In this document: one piece after another, positions 52,528-60,804 of the stretch
Position numbering within the stretch: the first letter of the stretch is position 1
Layout of the letters: every line of letters starts with the position of its first letter
Assembly: GCF_018131105.1 (NCBI RefSeq)
Contig: NZ_JAFCJI010000001.1
Coordinates: forward strand, 3,100,001-3,164,000
Length of the DNA: 64,000 nt
Direction of reading: 5' to 3'
DNA from: Bradyrhizobium manausense
GTDB taxonomy: Bacteria; Pseudomonadota; Alphaproteobacteria; Rhizobiales; Xanthobacteraceae
The notes under the pieces: model-generated
Told to the model about the DNA's origin: nothing
Database searches by the model: none
What the model saw: the letters and a program-made list of their open reading frames with translations, nothing else
Position numbers and translations under genes: made by a program

Positions 52528-52634
52528 TATGTCTGACATAATAATTCTTGTCAAACCAGTCCGGATTTGATTATCTGCGATCGGAAGCGCAATTCAGTGC
52601 GAATTCCTGTCCTCATCCGCAATAAATCAGACAT
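52528..52634. promoter_or_regulatory. Candidate FadR/GntR operators between sulfatase and regulator
   Basis: TATGTC-T-GACATA is a perfect 13-bp palindrome (52528-52540) 39 bp before the sulfatase start. A related half, ATCAGACAT (52626-52634), is the reverse complement of its ATGTCTGA core and lies 26 bp before the regulator's GTG. FadR-family sites are short palindromes of this sort. Seen directly; binding inferred. Confidence 0.55.
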
Positions 52635-52659
52635 TTTATTCCACGAATCCGGGATCACC

Positions 52660-53424
52660 GTGGCAAAATCTCCCAGCAAGGACAGCCAGCAGTCGAGCGC
52701 CCATGTCGCCCGTGAAGTGGCGCGGATGATCCTGACCGGCGTCTGGCGCGAGGGCACGACCTTGCCGCGCGAGATCGAGCTCGCGTCCCGCTTCAATGTC
52801 AGCCGCGCCTCGATCCGGGAGGCGCTGTCGCTGCTCAAGGCCAAGGGGCTGATCGCCTCGAAGCAGAAGGCCGGCACGCATGTGCGGGCGCGGTTCGACT
52901 GGAACATGCTCGACGAAGAGCTGCTGAACTGGACCCTGTCGGCGCTGCCGACGCAGGAGTTCGCCAAGCAGATCCTGGAAGTCCGCCGCATCGTCGAGCC
53001 GGAAGCCTGCGCGATCTGCGCGGTGCGCGGCACCGACGAGGACTTTGCGCGGATCGAGCGCGCCTATCGCGGCATGGATGCCGCCGGCATGGACCGCGTC
53101 GCCTATGCCGAGCCGGACTTGCAATTCCACCGCGGCATTCTCATCGCCACCGGCAATGATTTCCTGATCGCATTCGGCGCGACGGTCGCGGCCGCGCTAC
53201 GGATGTCGTTCGACCTGTCGAGCACCAATCCGGGCGCACCGCGCAAGAGCCTACCCTATCACCGCGCCGTGCTCGACGAGATCTGGGCGCGCAATGCCGA
53301 CGGCGCGCGCCAGGCCATGCACAAGCTGATGGATCTCACCGAACAGAACATCGTCTCGGCGATGTCGCGCCAGAAGAAGAAAGACGTCGAGGACGAGAAC
53401 GTCCGCACCAGACGGGCGCGTTGA
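52660..53424 (+). CDS. FadR/GntR-family transcriptional regulator with FCD domain
   Basis: A 254-residue regulator with winged HTH (PREIELASRFNVSRASIREA, about residues 31-50) and an FCD ligand-binding domain (LEVRRIVEPEACAICAVR, FHRGILIATGN, YHRAVLDEIWARNADGA). GTG start is provisional; a TTG 31 codons earlier is in frame but would overlap the operator-like repeat. Divergent from the sulfatase and 32 bp before the ABC binding-protein gene, so it probably controls both and shares the transcript of the latter. Ligand likely an acid related to the imported substrate. Confidence 0.85.
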   Translation: MAKSPSKDSQQSSAHVAREVARMILTGVWREGTTLPREIELASRFNVSRASIREALSLLKAKGLIASKQKAGTHVRARFDWNMLDEELLNWTLSALPTQEFAKQILEVRRIVEPEACAICAVRGTDEDFARIERAYRGMDAAGMDRVAYAEPDLQFHRGILIATGNDFLIAFGATVAAALRMSFDLSSTNPGAPRKSLPYHRAVLDEIWARNADGARQAMHKLMDLTEQNIVSAMSRQKKKDVEDENVRTRRAR

Positions 53425-53456
53425 AACCTGCAAACCACGAGTAGAGGGAGAGACAA

Positions 53457-54809
53457 ATGAAGACCGCATCGCGCGTGAGCTCGATCAACCGCCGCACACT
53501 GCTCAAGGCGAGCGCCGCAGGCGCAGCACTGGCCGCATTCCCGGCGCCGCTGATCGCACAGACCAAGCCGTTTGCCGGCGTGACGCTGCACGGCGCCTCG
53601 TTCCAGCATCGCTTCTTCACGCTGCTGCAGAAGTACATCCCCGAGTTCGAGGAAAAGACCGGCATGAAGGTCGACCTCCAGCTCTCGTCCCTGCCCGTCT
53701 ACAACCAGCAGGCCAACCTCGAACTGTCCTCGGGCGGCTCGGCCTATGATTTCGTCAACGTCACCTTCACGCTGGCGACGCGCTGGATCGCCGCCGGCCT
53801 GCTCGCCAATCTCGACGAATTCACGGGCGACGCCAATCTGACGCCGGCCGAATGGAATCCCAAGGACTTCGTCGACGGCGCGCAGGTGACCTATCGCGAT
53901 CCCAAGGGCGGCACCTACGGCTTCGCCTGGGAAGGCGGCGCGATGCTGATGGGTCTGTCGCGCATGGATCTGATGGAGAAGAAGGGGTTGAAAATCCCCA
54001 AGACCTTCGACGAGCTCCAGCACGTGTGCGCCGAGATCAACGGCACCGATGGCGTCAGCGGCCTGGTGTCGTGGTTCCTGCACAACTGGAATCTGCCGCC
54101 CTACATCCAGGGCTTTGGCGGCAACGTCTTCCGTAATCCGCCCGGCGATCCGATGCCGGCGCTGAATACACCCGAAGCGATCCAGGGCGTCGAGTTCTAT
54201 GCGAAGCTCCTGAAGAGCGCGCCGACTGGCGTTCTGACCTACACCGAAGACCAGGCGCGTCAGGCGATGCTCACCGGCCGCGCCAACATCTTCATCCATT
54301 CCAGCGCCTGGGTGACGCCGATCCTGCTCTCCGAGGAGAGCAAGGTGAAGGAGACCTCGCGCGTGGTGCGGTCGCCCGCAGGCCCCGTGCACGACTATCC
54401 GGCCTCGAACAGCCAGGGCATCGGCATCCCCAAGAACGCCAAGAACAAGAAGGCGGCGTGGGAGTTCATCAAATGGGCGCTCAGCAAGGAAATCTCGATG
54501 AGGCTGGTCAAGGAGCACGGCCACTCCTCGATCTGCCGCCGCTCGATCATCACCAGCGACGATTATCGCAAGCTCAACACGGTGAACGGCCAGGACCTCG
54601 GCGCGCTGTATCTCGAGGTGCTCGAGATGCCGGGCAAGGGCGACAACTACATGGCCTATCGGACGACCAAGGAGTTTCCGATCGTCGGCGACATCCTCAA
54701 CAAGGCGTTCGAACAGGTTGCCACCGGCCAGCTGCCGGCCAAGGACGCGATGAACGCGGCCCAGGACCAGGCCATCGCCGCACTCCGCCGCGCCGGGACG
54801 AAGCTTTGA
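53457..54809 (+). CDS. Extracellular solute-binding protein, family 1, Tat-exported
   Basis: A 450-residue sugar/polyol-type ABC binding protein with a twin-arginine signal (NRRTLLKASAAGAALAAFPA, about residues 13-32, cleavage near AQT). The mature part begins PFAGVTLHGASFQHRF and contains the SBP_bac_1 pattern (IPEFEEKTGMKVDLQL). First of a three-gene transport run (two permeases follow); no ATPase gene is encoded in the cluster. GGGAGAG lies 7 bases before the ATG. Confidence 0.9.
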   Translation: MKTASRVSSINRRTLLKASAAGAALAAFPAPLIAQTKPFAGVTLHGASFQHRFFTLLQKYIPEFEEKTGMKVDLQLSSLPVYNQQANLELSSGGSAYDFVNVTFTLATRWIAAGLLANLDEFTGDANLTPAEWNPKDFVDGAQVTYRDPKGGTYGFAWEGGAMLMGLSRMDLMEKKGLKIPKTFDELQHVCAEINGTDGVSGLVSWFLHNWNLPPYIQGFGGNVFRNPPGDPMPALNTPEAIQGVEFYAKLLKSAPTGVLTYTEDQARQAMLTGRANIFIHSSAWVTPILLSEESKVKETSRVVRSPAGPVHDYPASNSQGIGIPKNAKNKKAAWEFIKWALSKEISMRLVKEHGHSSICRRSIITSDDYRKLNTVNGQDLGALYLEVLEMPGKGDNYMAYRTTKEFPIVGDILNKAFEQVATGQLPAKDAMNAAQDQAIAALRRAGTKL

Positions 54810-55702
54810 GCGAGAGCGGAATTGACGTTGAGCGCCGCAGGTTCATTGCCTGGGCGCTCACACCAAGCCTGATCGTGCTGTTCGCGGTCGCCGTGCTGCC
54901 GGCGATCTATCTCGTCGTGACGAGCCTGACGCCGTTCCAGTTGACGACGCCGGGCTCGGCCACCGATTTCAGCGAGCCGTTCCGCAACTACAGCCTGCTG
55001 CCCGGCGATCCCCGCTTCGTCAACTCGCTGGTCGTGCAGGCCAAGCTGTCGGTCGCGAGCGTGCTGTTCCAGGTACTGCTCGGCACGCTGCTGGCGCTGC
55101 TTCTCAACGTGCCGTCGCGTTTCGTCGAATTCGCGCGCACCTTCTTTTTGATCCCGATGGTGCTGCCCCCGATCGTGGTTGCGGTGATCTGGAAGCTGAT
55201 CTACGCGCCCGACATCAGCCCGCTCTATTACGCAGCCCAGGCGCTGCACTTCACGCTACCGGCGCTGACATCGAATGTGGATTTCGCGCTGACCTCGATC
55301 ATCATCGCCGACACCTGGGAGTGGCTGCCCTTCACCTTCCTGATGGTGCTGGCGGCGCTGCAGACCATCCCGGACGAATATTCGGAAGCCGCCCTCGTCG
55401 ACGGCGCCAACAAGCTGCAGATCTTCTGGTACGTGACGCTGCCATTCATCACGCCGATCCTGGTCATCTCAGGCATGTTCCGCCTGATCGACAGCGTGAA
55501 GGCATTCCCGCTGATCTTCCTCTTGACCGGCGGCGGACCCGGCACCCTCACCGAAGTCACGAACTACTATGCGTATCTGCTCGCCTTCGACACTAACGAG
55601 ATCGGCTATTCCAGCGCGGTCACCGTGGTGATGCTGCTCCTGGTCTGCGGCATCAGCCTGGGATTGGTCTGGATGGGCCGCCGCAAGGAGGCGCTGGCAT
55701 GA
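54806..55702 (+). CDS. ABC transporter permease (MalF/UgpA type)
   Basis: A 298-residue inner-membrane permease with about six helices; EAA loop EYSEAALVDGANKLQIFWYV (about residues 192-211). TTG start chosen: it overlaps the preceding stop as TTGA, and the protein then begins right before the first helix (FIAWALTPSLIVLFAVAVLP). Translational coupling to the binding protein is expected. Works with the next permease. Confidence 0.88.
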   Translation: MSESGIDVERRRFIAWALTPSLIVLFAVAVLPAIYLVVTSLTPFQLTTPGSATDFSEPFRNYSLLPGDPRFVNSLVVQAKLSVASVLFQVLLGTLLALLLNVPSRFVEFARTFFLIPMVLPPIVVAVIWKLIYAPDISPLYYAAQALHFTLPALTSNVDFALTSIIIADTWEWLPFTFLMVLAALQTIPDEYSEAALVDGANKLQIFWYVTLPFITPILVISGMFRLIDSVKAFPLIFLLTGGGPGTLTEVTNYYAYLLAFDTNEIGYSSAVTVVMLLLVCGISLGLVWMGRRKEALA

Positions 55703-56526
55703 ACGAATCCTCCCTGCGCAAGGCCACGCCTGGCCGGCTGATCGCGATCACGGTCACGCTGCTCATCCTGCTGTCGCCGTTCCTGTGGCTGCTGCAGATG
55801 AGCTTCAAGACCAACGACCAGATCCTGCAATTCCCGCCGCCGCTGATCTTCACGCCGACGCTGGAGAATTACATCGCGCTCTGGCACAGCGCGTTCTCGG
55901 CGTCCTTCGTCAACAGCCTTCTCAGCGCCTCGCTCTCGACCGCGCTGGCGCTGCTGTTCGGGGTGCCGGCGGCCTATGCGCTCTCGCGCTGGTCCGGCCG
56001 CGGCAAGCACGGCTTGAGCTTCGCGATCCTGGTGACGCGCATGGCGCCGCCGATCGCGTTCACGATCCCCTTCTTCCTGTTCTATCGCTGGATCGGGCTG
56101 CTCGACACCATCACCGGCCTCGTGCTGGTCTATACCAGCTTCAACCTGCCGCTGGTGATCTGGATGATGCAGCCGTTCTTCGACACGATCCCTTTGTCGC
56201 TGGAAGAAGCGGCCCTCGTCGACGGCGCGCGGACGCGCACCGTGTTCACCAAGATCGTGCTGCCGATGGTGACGCCCGGCATCGCCGCGACCGCGATCCT
56301 GTGCTTCCTCTACGCCTGGAACGATTTCTTCTTCGCGCTGATCCTGACCCGCACCAATGCGCGCACCGCACCGGTGGCCGTCGTCAACTTCATGAACTAC
56401 GAGGGCTGGGAATGGGGTAAGATCGCCGCCGGCGGCTCACTGGTGATGGCGCCCGTGCTGATCTTCTCGCTCGCAGTGCGCCGCTATCTCGTCTCAGGAC
56501 TCACGGCGGGCGCCGTCAAAGGCTGA
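55699..56526 (+). CDS. ABC transporter permease (MalG/UgpE type)
   Basis: A 275-residue permease, with EAA loop LEEAALVDGARTRTVFTKIV (about residues 171-190). Its ATG overlaps the preceding stop (ATGA). Six predicted helices. Together with the upstream permease it forms the channel; an ATPase must be borrowed from elsewhere, as occurs with shared MsmK-like ATPases. Confidence 0.9.
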   Translation: MNESSLRKATPGRLIAITVTLLILLSPFLWLLQMSFKTNDQILQFPPPLIFTPTLENYIALWHSAFSASFVNSLLSASLSTALALLFGVPAAYALSRWSGRGKHGLSFAILVTRMAPPIAFTIPFFLFYRWIGLLDTITGLVLVYTSFNLPLVIWMMQPFFDTIPLSLEEAALVDGARTRTVFTKIVLPMVTPGIAATAILCFLYAWNDFFFALILTRTNARTAPVAVVNFMNYEGWEWGKIAAGGSLVMAPVLIFSLAVRRYLVSGLTAGAVKG

Positions 56527-56530
56527 TACC

Positions 56531-57319
56531 ATGAAGTTCCCGACCGGCGCCTCGCGCACCGTCTTCATCTTCGCCCATCCGGCCGGTCATGTCGCCGCGC
56601 CGCGCTACTACACGCCCTATTTTTGGGAGCAGGGCCTCGACTGGCACATGACGGCGATGGAGGTCGCGCCGAAGCATCTCGCCGAGACCATCCGTACCCT
56701 GGCGAAGTCGCCGAGCACCGCCGGCTTCAATCTGACCATCCCGCACAAGCCTGATGCGTTCGAGCTCTGCGACGAGGTCGGACCTGCCGCCGCGTTTGAG
56801 GGCGTGGTCAACACGATCCGCATCGAGGCGGGCGGAAAGCTCGTCGGCGAGTCCTTCGATGGCGAAGGCTTCCTGAACGCCGCGCGCGAGGCCGGCATCT
56901 TCGACCCCGATCGCCGCACGGTCGTGATCGGCGCGGGCGGCGCCGGCCGCGCGATCTGCCATGGGCTGGCGGCAGGCGGTTTGAAGCGGCTGCGCATCCT
57001 CAACGAGGTTCCCGGTCCGGTCGAGACGCTCGCCGCAAAGCTGCGCGGACAATTTCCTGATCTCGACATCGACCTCGAGGCGCGCTTCGACGATGCCGGA
57101 CTCTGCGTGAATGCGACCTCGCTCGGCCTGAAGGCGACCGATGCACTGCCGATGGACCCGGCGAAACTCCCGAAGGATTGCGCGGTGTTCGACATCATCG
57201 CTGCCCGGCGCACCGGCTTCATGGAAGCCTGTGCAGCCCGCGGGCTGAAGGTCCTCGACGGTGTCGCGATGATCCGGCAGCAACTGCCGCTGCAAACGGC
57301 GTTCTGGCGGGGCGACTGA
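56531..57319 (+). CDS. Shikimate dehydrogenase-like (AroE family) enzyme, variant
   Basis: A 262-residue AroE-fold NADP-type oxidoreductase. Kept features: Lys73 in NLTIPHK, Asp110 in ESFDGEGF and the dinucleotide motif GAGGAGRAI (from residue 134). In AroE the substrate carboxylate is held by two serines in H-S-x-S-P; here the segment reads HVAAP (residues 20-24), both serines lost. The substrate is therefore unlikely to be shikimate; a related polyhydroxy acid taken up by the neighbouring transporter fits. It starts 5 bp after the permease stop, so it is the last gene of the operon. Confidence 0.85.
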   Translation: MKFPTGASRTVFIFAHPAGHVAAPRYYTPYFWEQGLDWHMTAMEVAPKHLAETIRTLAKSPSTAGFNLTIPHKPDAFELCDEVGPAAAFEGVVNTIRIEAGGKLVGESFDGEGFLNAAREAGIFDPDRRTVVIGAGGAGRAICHGLAAGGLKRLRILNEVPGPVETLAAKLRGQFPDLDIDLEARFDDAGLCVNATSLGLKATDALPMDPAKLPKDCAVFDIIAARRTGFMEACAARGLKVLDGVAMIRQQLPLQTAFWRGD

Positions 57320-57330
57320 GACAGTCCCGC

Positions 57331-57591
57331 CTACCAATTCTCCGCGCCGGGGATTTTCTTGCGTACCGCCATGCGCTGGATCCAGATGCAGCGACGGACG
57401 GATCTGTTGGAACGGCCGACGGCGGATATGCCTTCGCCGGCCTGAAGCAGCGGCGCCACGCTCCCGCGGAGCTCGCGGCAGCGCTGCAACTCGGCCTGCC
57501 AGTCGATGATCGCAGCACCAGCGCTTGATGCCATCAGCGCCGAGATCGCCAAACTAAGACAAATCGTCCGCATCATCCGCATTCCCCTCAT
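57331..57591 (-). CDS. Small exported protein of unknown function
   Basis: An 86-residue protein with a signal peptide (basic start, then TICLSLAISALMASSAGA) and two cysteines (QRCREL, RRCIW) that could form a disulfide. Its ATG overlaps the upstream gene's stop (ATGA) with GGAG 4 bases before, suggesting coupled translation; an alternative ATG five codons later also has a good ribosome site. Function unknown. Confidence 0.55.
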   Translation of the reverse strand: MRGMRMMRTICLSLAISALMASSAGAAIIDWQAELQRCRELRGSVAPLLQAGEGISAVGRSNRSVRRCIWIQRMAVRKKIPGAENW

Positions 57592-58061
57592 CGCGCTCCA
57601 TCCGTATCACGGCGGTAGCGAAAATCGCAATGATCGGCGCCTTGCATGATGGTCTGCGTGCGCATGAGCCTGATGTCCGGGCCGAACCCTGCCGCGGTCG
57701 CAAAGTCGGCGGTGCAGACCATGAGGAAGCCAAGCTCGGGCTCGCCCAGCGCCTTGTAGAACTCGGCGTACGCACATCGCTTGACGTCGAACGCGAATGC
57801 GTCCTGCGTCTGCTCGATCACGTCGTATTCAAGCGCGCCGTCGCGCGCATAGGTCTTGAACGCCGACGCGACGGCCTTGCCGAGATCGCTCTCATTCTTG
57901 GCCTTCCAGAACTCCTCGCCGAAGCGGCGGTAGAGATCACCGAGCGCCTTGCGCACCAGCGCGTTCGCACGCGCCTCGCCGAGCTCGGCCTGGAGCGCTT
58001 TGACCAGCGGCACCAGAACCTGTGCCTGGATCCTGGCCTGTTCGATGACGGATATGCTCAT
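57588..58061 (-). CDS. ATC-hydrolase-like family protein
   Basis: A 157-residue protein whose second half, FAFDVKRCAYAEFYKALGEP, GFLMVCTADFAT and LMRTQTIMQGADHCDFRYR, matches the pattern of the L-2-amino-thiazoline-4-carboxylate hydrolase family, with conserved cysteines (RCAY, VCTAD, HCDF). Most members have no proven substrate. AGAAGG lies 6 bases before the ATG. A small exported protein follows with overlapping codons. Confidence 0.75.
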   Translation of the reverse strand: MSISVIEQARIQAQVLVPLVKALQAELGEARANALVRKALGDLYRRFGEEFWKAKNESDLGKAVASAFKTYARDGALEYDVIEQTQDAFAFDVKRCAYAEFYKALGEPELGFLMVCTADFATAAGFGPDIRLMRTQTIMQGADHCDFRYRRDTDGAR

Positions 58062-58389
58062 GAGCGGCCTTCTCGTCTGCGGAGTCGCGATGCGCGCCCG
58101 ATCTGCGGCTCCGTCGGCTGTGAAATGAAACACACTTGAAGCTCCCCTCAGGTTGTATCATACTGAAGATGTAACCAAGACGAACGGGGCGCACGACCCC
58201 GTATCTATTTCCCGATTATTTCATTCGTGGACACTGAGTTGGAGTCCCTCCGCGCAGGGTGAGCCAAACGATCCCGGCGCCGGACGCGCGCCCCAAGAGA
58301 TCGCGATCAGTTTCGAAAAATTCCGACGCCTCGCCGAATTCGGCGATGCGACGGCCGCCTCGCGCTTGCAGCATCGAGAGGAACGCCCC
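58062..58389. other. Intergenic region, promoter area
   Basis: This 328-bp gap separates divergent genes. A short dyad, GTAT-C-ATAC inside GGTTGTATCATACTGAAG, lies near 58152; it may be part of a promoter or operator. A longer in-frame extension of the downstream protein runs through this region but lacks a ribosome site. Nothing else is recognised. Confidence 0.4.
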
Positions 58390-59676
58390 GTGGACGAACC
58401 CAAACCGCTCACCAGCGCCTTCAACAAGACCGCGAATTTCGCCATCCACCAGGTCGATAGCGTGTTCAGGGCCGCCGCGGGCGCTGCGGCCGTCCCCGCT
58501 GCCGTGCCGGTCTCCCTGCCGCCCACGCTGGGTCCGCTGTCAGCCTTCACCGGCACGTTCACGGGCCAGGGGTTCAACACGATCTTCAGGCCCGACAGCG
58601 CGACGACGCCGACCCAGATGCCGGGGCCGATCAACACCACCGACCCGCCCGACAATGTGCTGGAGCTGAACCTCACCGACGAGACGCTGTCGTTCTCGAA
58701 CAATCTCGGCTCGATCCCCAATCGCGGCTCGGGGCCGCAGGCAGACGCCTTCCTCAACGGCGTGCCGTATCTCCAGACCATCAACGACGTCACCACGGGA
58801 ACGCCCGTCGGCATTCACTTCGAGCCCGGCATCTGGCTTGCGGTGCCGGCGACCACCAATCCGCACGAACCGTTCACCGTCGCGCGCATGGCCTCGATCC
58901 CGCACGGCACGACGATCACGGCGCAAGGCGCCGCCCTGCCGACGATCGCCGGCAAGCCGACCATCGCAGCGATCGACATCACGCCCTTCTTCGGCGGCAA
59001 TCCGGCCAACAGGTTCACGTTCCAGAATCAGACCGCTGCCAACAAGACGACACGCAGGCTGCCGCAGGACCTCACCGCGCTGATCGCCTCCGGCAAGCTG
59101 ACGCAGGCCATGATCACCGATCCGAACACGGTGCTGCGCAACCAGATCGCGCATCAGACCATCAGCCAGACCATCATCATCGAGACCTCGACCAGGCCCG
59201 GCTCGCCGCTCTCAGGCGGTCCCCTGCCGGCCGTTCCGTCGCCAGGACCACATCCGCAGGCGCCTGATATCGCCGGCGGCATCGCGAACATCGCATTCCT
59301 CCAGGGCGTGCCCGTGCCACCCCCGGGCGGCAATGGCGCCAATGCCAACGCATTCCAGATGGATGCCGCGTTCTGGATCGAGACCGTGATCTACGACATC
59401 GACGTGCCGCGCATCGCGTCGGGCGAACCGCCGATCATCCTCCAGCCGTTGCAGAGGAGCACGGTGCCGCTGGTGCCGAGCTTCGTCGCCACGCTTCCCT
59501 GCGTGCCGGGCAAGGGATTTGCCGGCGGCCGCGTGCGCGTGGCGACGACGCAGATCCAGTACTCGCAGAAGGTGATGCTGGATTTCAACGGACTGACCTG
59601 GCCGCACGTGTCCGTCGCCTCACTGGTGCCGGCCGCACCGGTGCCGATCCCGGAGCATTTGCTGCCGCTGACGTGA
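58390..59676 (+). CDS. Uncharacterised 428-residue protein
   Basis: GTG start favoured by GAGG about 8 bases upstream. No signal peptide is evident. A region rich in Gly/Thr/Asn reads GTFTGQGFNTIFRPDSATT (about residues 55-75) and LELNLTDETLSFSN, then a Pro/Gly-rich repeat-like linker GPLPAVPSPGPHPQAPD and a beta-rich end. The first part recalls lipocalin/nitrobindin-like barrels (G-x-G-F-N-x-I-F), which bind hydrophobic ligands or heme; this is only a resemblance. Convergent with the DUF488 gene, single transcription unit. It is the largest unassigned protein in the window. Confidence 0.72.
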   Translation: MDEPKPLTSAFNKTANFAIHQVDSVFRAAAGAAAVPAAVPVSLPPTLGPLSAFTGTFTGQGFNTIFRPDSATTPTQMPGPINTTDPPDNVLELNLTDETLSFSNNLGSIPNRGSGPQADAFLNGVPYLQTINDVTTGTPVGIHFEPGIWLAVPATTNPHEPFTVARMASIPHGTTITAQGAALPTIAGKPTIAAIDITPFFGGNPANRFTFQNQTAANKTTRRLPQDLTALIASGKLTQAMITDPNTVLRNQIAHQTISQTIIIETSTRPGSPLSGGPLPAVPSPGPHPQAPDIAGGIANIAFLQGVPVPPPGGNGANANAFQMDAAFWIETVIYDIDVPRIASGEPPIILQPLQRSTVPLVPSFVATLPCVPGKGFAGGRVRVATTQIQYSQKVMLDFNGLTWPHVSVASLVPAAPVPIPEHLLPLT

Positions 59677-59715
59677 GTGGGGCTGTGACGGGCGGCACCG
59701 GCCGCTCGCATCTCG

Positions 59716-60267
59716 TCACGAGGTGCCGGGTTGCTCCTGCGCGGGGTAATCGAGCCGGCCGTCGGGCAGGATGTGTGCAGCCGGATTCATCGTGGCTCCG
59801 TCGACGTGTCCGGGGCCGAGAATGTGAAACACCGTCTCACCGGCGGCGAGCAGGTAATCCGTGATGATCCGCCGGTGACACCGCCACCACACTGTCTCCG
59901 CACACATGATGGCGCAGCGCCGCGCCTGCCCGAGTTCACGCAAATGGGCGAGGCCATCGTGAAACGCAGCGCCCATGGCGTGGTCGGCGTAGTTGTGAAA
60001 GCTGTCGTTCTGCCAGAAAGCGTTGGCCTCGCGCGGCACCTCGCGTTTGCGGCTGCGCAGGCCGCCGAGTGAAGCGATGTGCTCGTAGCCGATCGAAACG
60101 GCAGCGAGCGTTTGCGGTAAGGTCTCGCGATTGTATTGCGGGTTGGTGCGCGAGCGGGGCACGGTGCGAACATCGGCCACGAAGGTGACCGCGCTGCCGC
60201 GCGAGAGCTCAACGAATTCCTCGATCGAACGTGTCGCGTGACCGATCGTGAAGAAGGGATGAGCCAT
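59716..60267 (-). CDS. DUF488-family protein
   Basis: A 183-residue protein with the DUF488 signature: FFTIGHATRSIEEF at the start, FVADVRTVPRSRTNPQYN, YEHIASLGGLR and AIMCAETVWWRCHRRIITDY, the last with the conserved Cys and His pairs. Function unknown; often near DNA-repair or stress genes. Followed by a DUF2945 gene on the same strand (upstream). Confidence 0.88.
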   Translation of the reverse strand: MAHPFFTIGHATRSIEEFVELSRGSAVTFVADVRTVPRSRTNPQYNRETLPQTLAAVSIGYEHIASLGGLRSRKREVPREANAFWQNDSFHNYADHAMGAAFHDGLAHLRELGQARRCAIMCAETVWWRCHRRIITDYLLAAGETVFHILGPGHVDGATMNPAAHILPDGRLDYPAQEQPGTS

Positions 60268-60296
60268 GGAATGCCTCGTCGGCTCGCCTGCGCCGC

Positions 60297-60512
60297 TCAG
60301 CTTTTGAGCCGCCGCAGCGCCTTGCCCTTGTGCATGGCGACGTGATCGGTCTTGTCGCTCTTGATCTCGTATTGCGGATCGTCCGTCGTCGCGTGGTGAG
60401 TGTGGCCCTTGTAGTCGACGTCCCTGGTGTGGACGCGCAGGATATGGCCGCGGACGCGGCCGGCCTCGGAATTCCAGCTGACGTGATCACCGCGGCGGAA
60501 GGGTTGGGGCAT
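60297..60512 (-). CDS. DUF2945 (HVA1-like) protein
   Basis: A 71-residue protein with FRRGDHVSWNSEAGRVRGHI and DYKGHTHHATTDDPQYEIKS, the TUDOR-like hypervirulence-associated pattern, ending in HKGKALRRLKS. Members are usually small soluble proteins of unknown role. It is 29 bp upstream of the DUF488 gene, probably one transcript. Confidence 0.85.
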   Translation of the reverse strand: MPQPFRRGDHVSWNSEAGRVRGHILRVHTRDVDYKGHTHHATTDDPQYEIKSDKTDHVAMHKGKALRRLKS

Positions 60513-60629
60513 GCGGGAACAATGCCGGAGCGTGGAGGCGTGTTCCAGTGGAGCGGAGGATGATACGCCAGTCCGTCTACGCGCTTTGCGCCACGCCGGA
60601 TACGCTTCGCCGTGAGTTCCGAGGCTGTG

Positions 60630-60656
60630 CCACGCGAAGCCGAAGGCGAAGCGTGG
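60630..60656 (-). terminator. Hairpin at the 3' end of tRNA-Val
   Basis: On the tRNA strand CCACGC-TTC-GCC-TTC-GGC-TTC-GCGTGG folds into a two-part stem with symmetric TTC/TTC internal loops. Its first three bases are the encoded tRNA CCA end. No T-run follows, so it may be a processing or termination structure. Confidence 0.3.
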
Positions 60657-60728
60657 TGGGCACGACAGGGATCGAACCTGTGACCCCTACCATGTCAAGG
60701 TAGTGCTCTCCCGCTGAGCTACGTGCCC
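60654..60728 (-). tRNA. tRNA-Val (anticodon GAC)
   Basis: A full cloverleaf: acceptor GGGCACG/CGTGCCC, D arm GCTC...GAGC, anticodon stem CTACC/GGTAG with loop TTGACAT (anticodon GAC at 60694-60696), T arm ACAGG-TTCGATC-CCTGT, discriminator A and encoded CCA. Reads GUC and GUU valine codons. Lies between DUF2945 and cpdR genes. Confidence 0.97.
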
Positions 60729-60804
60729 TAAAAGTCCACTTACGTCGGGTGGGGGTCCCTATAACGGCTCAAGGGACCCGGCGCAAGGACGGAACGCGGC
60801 GGAT

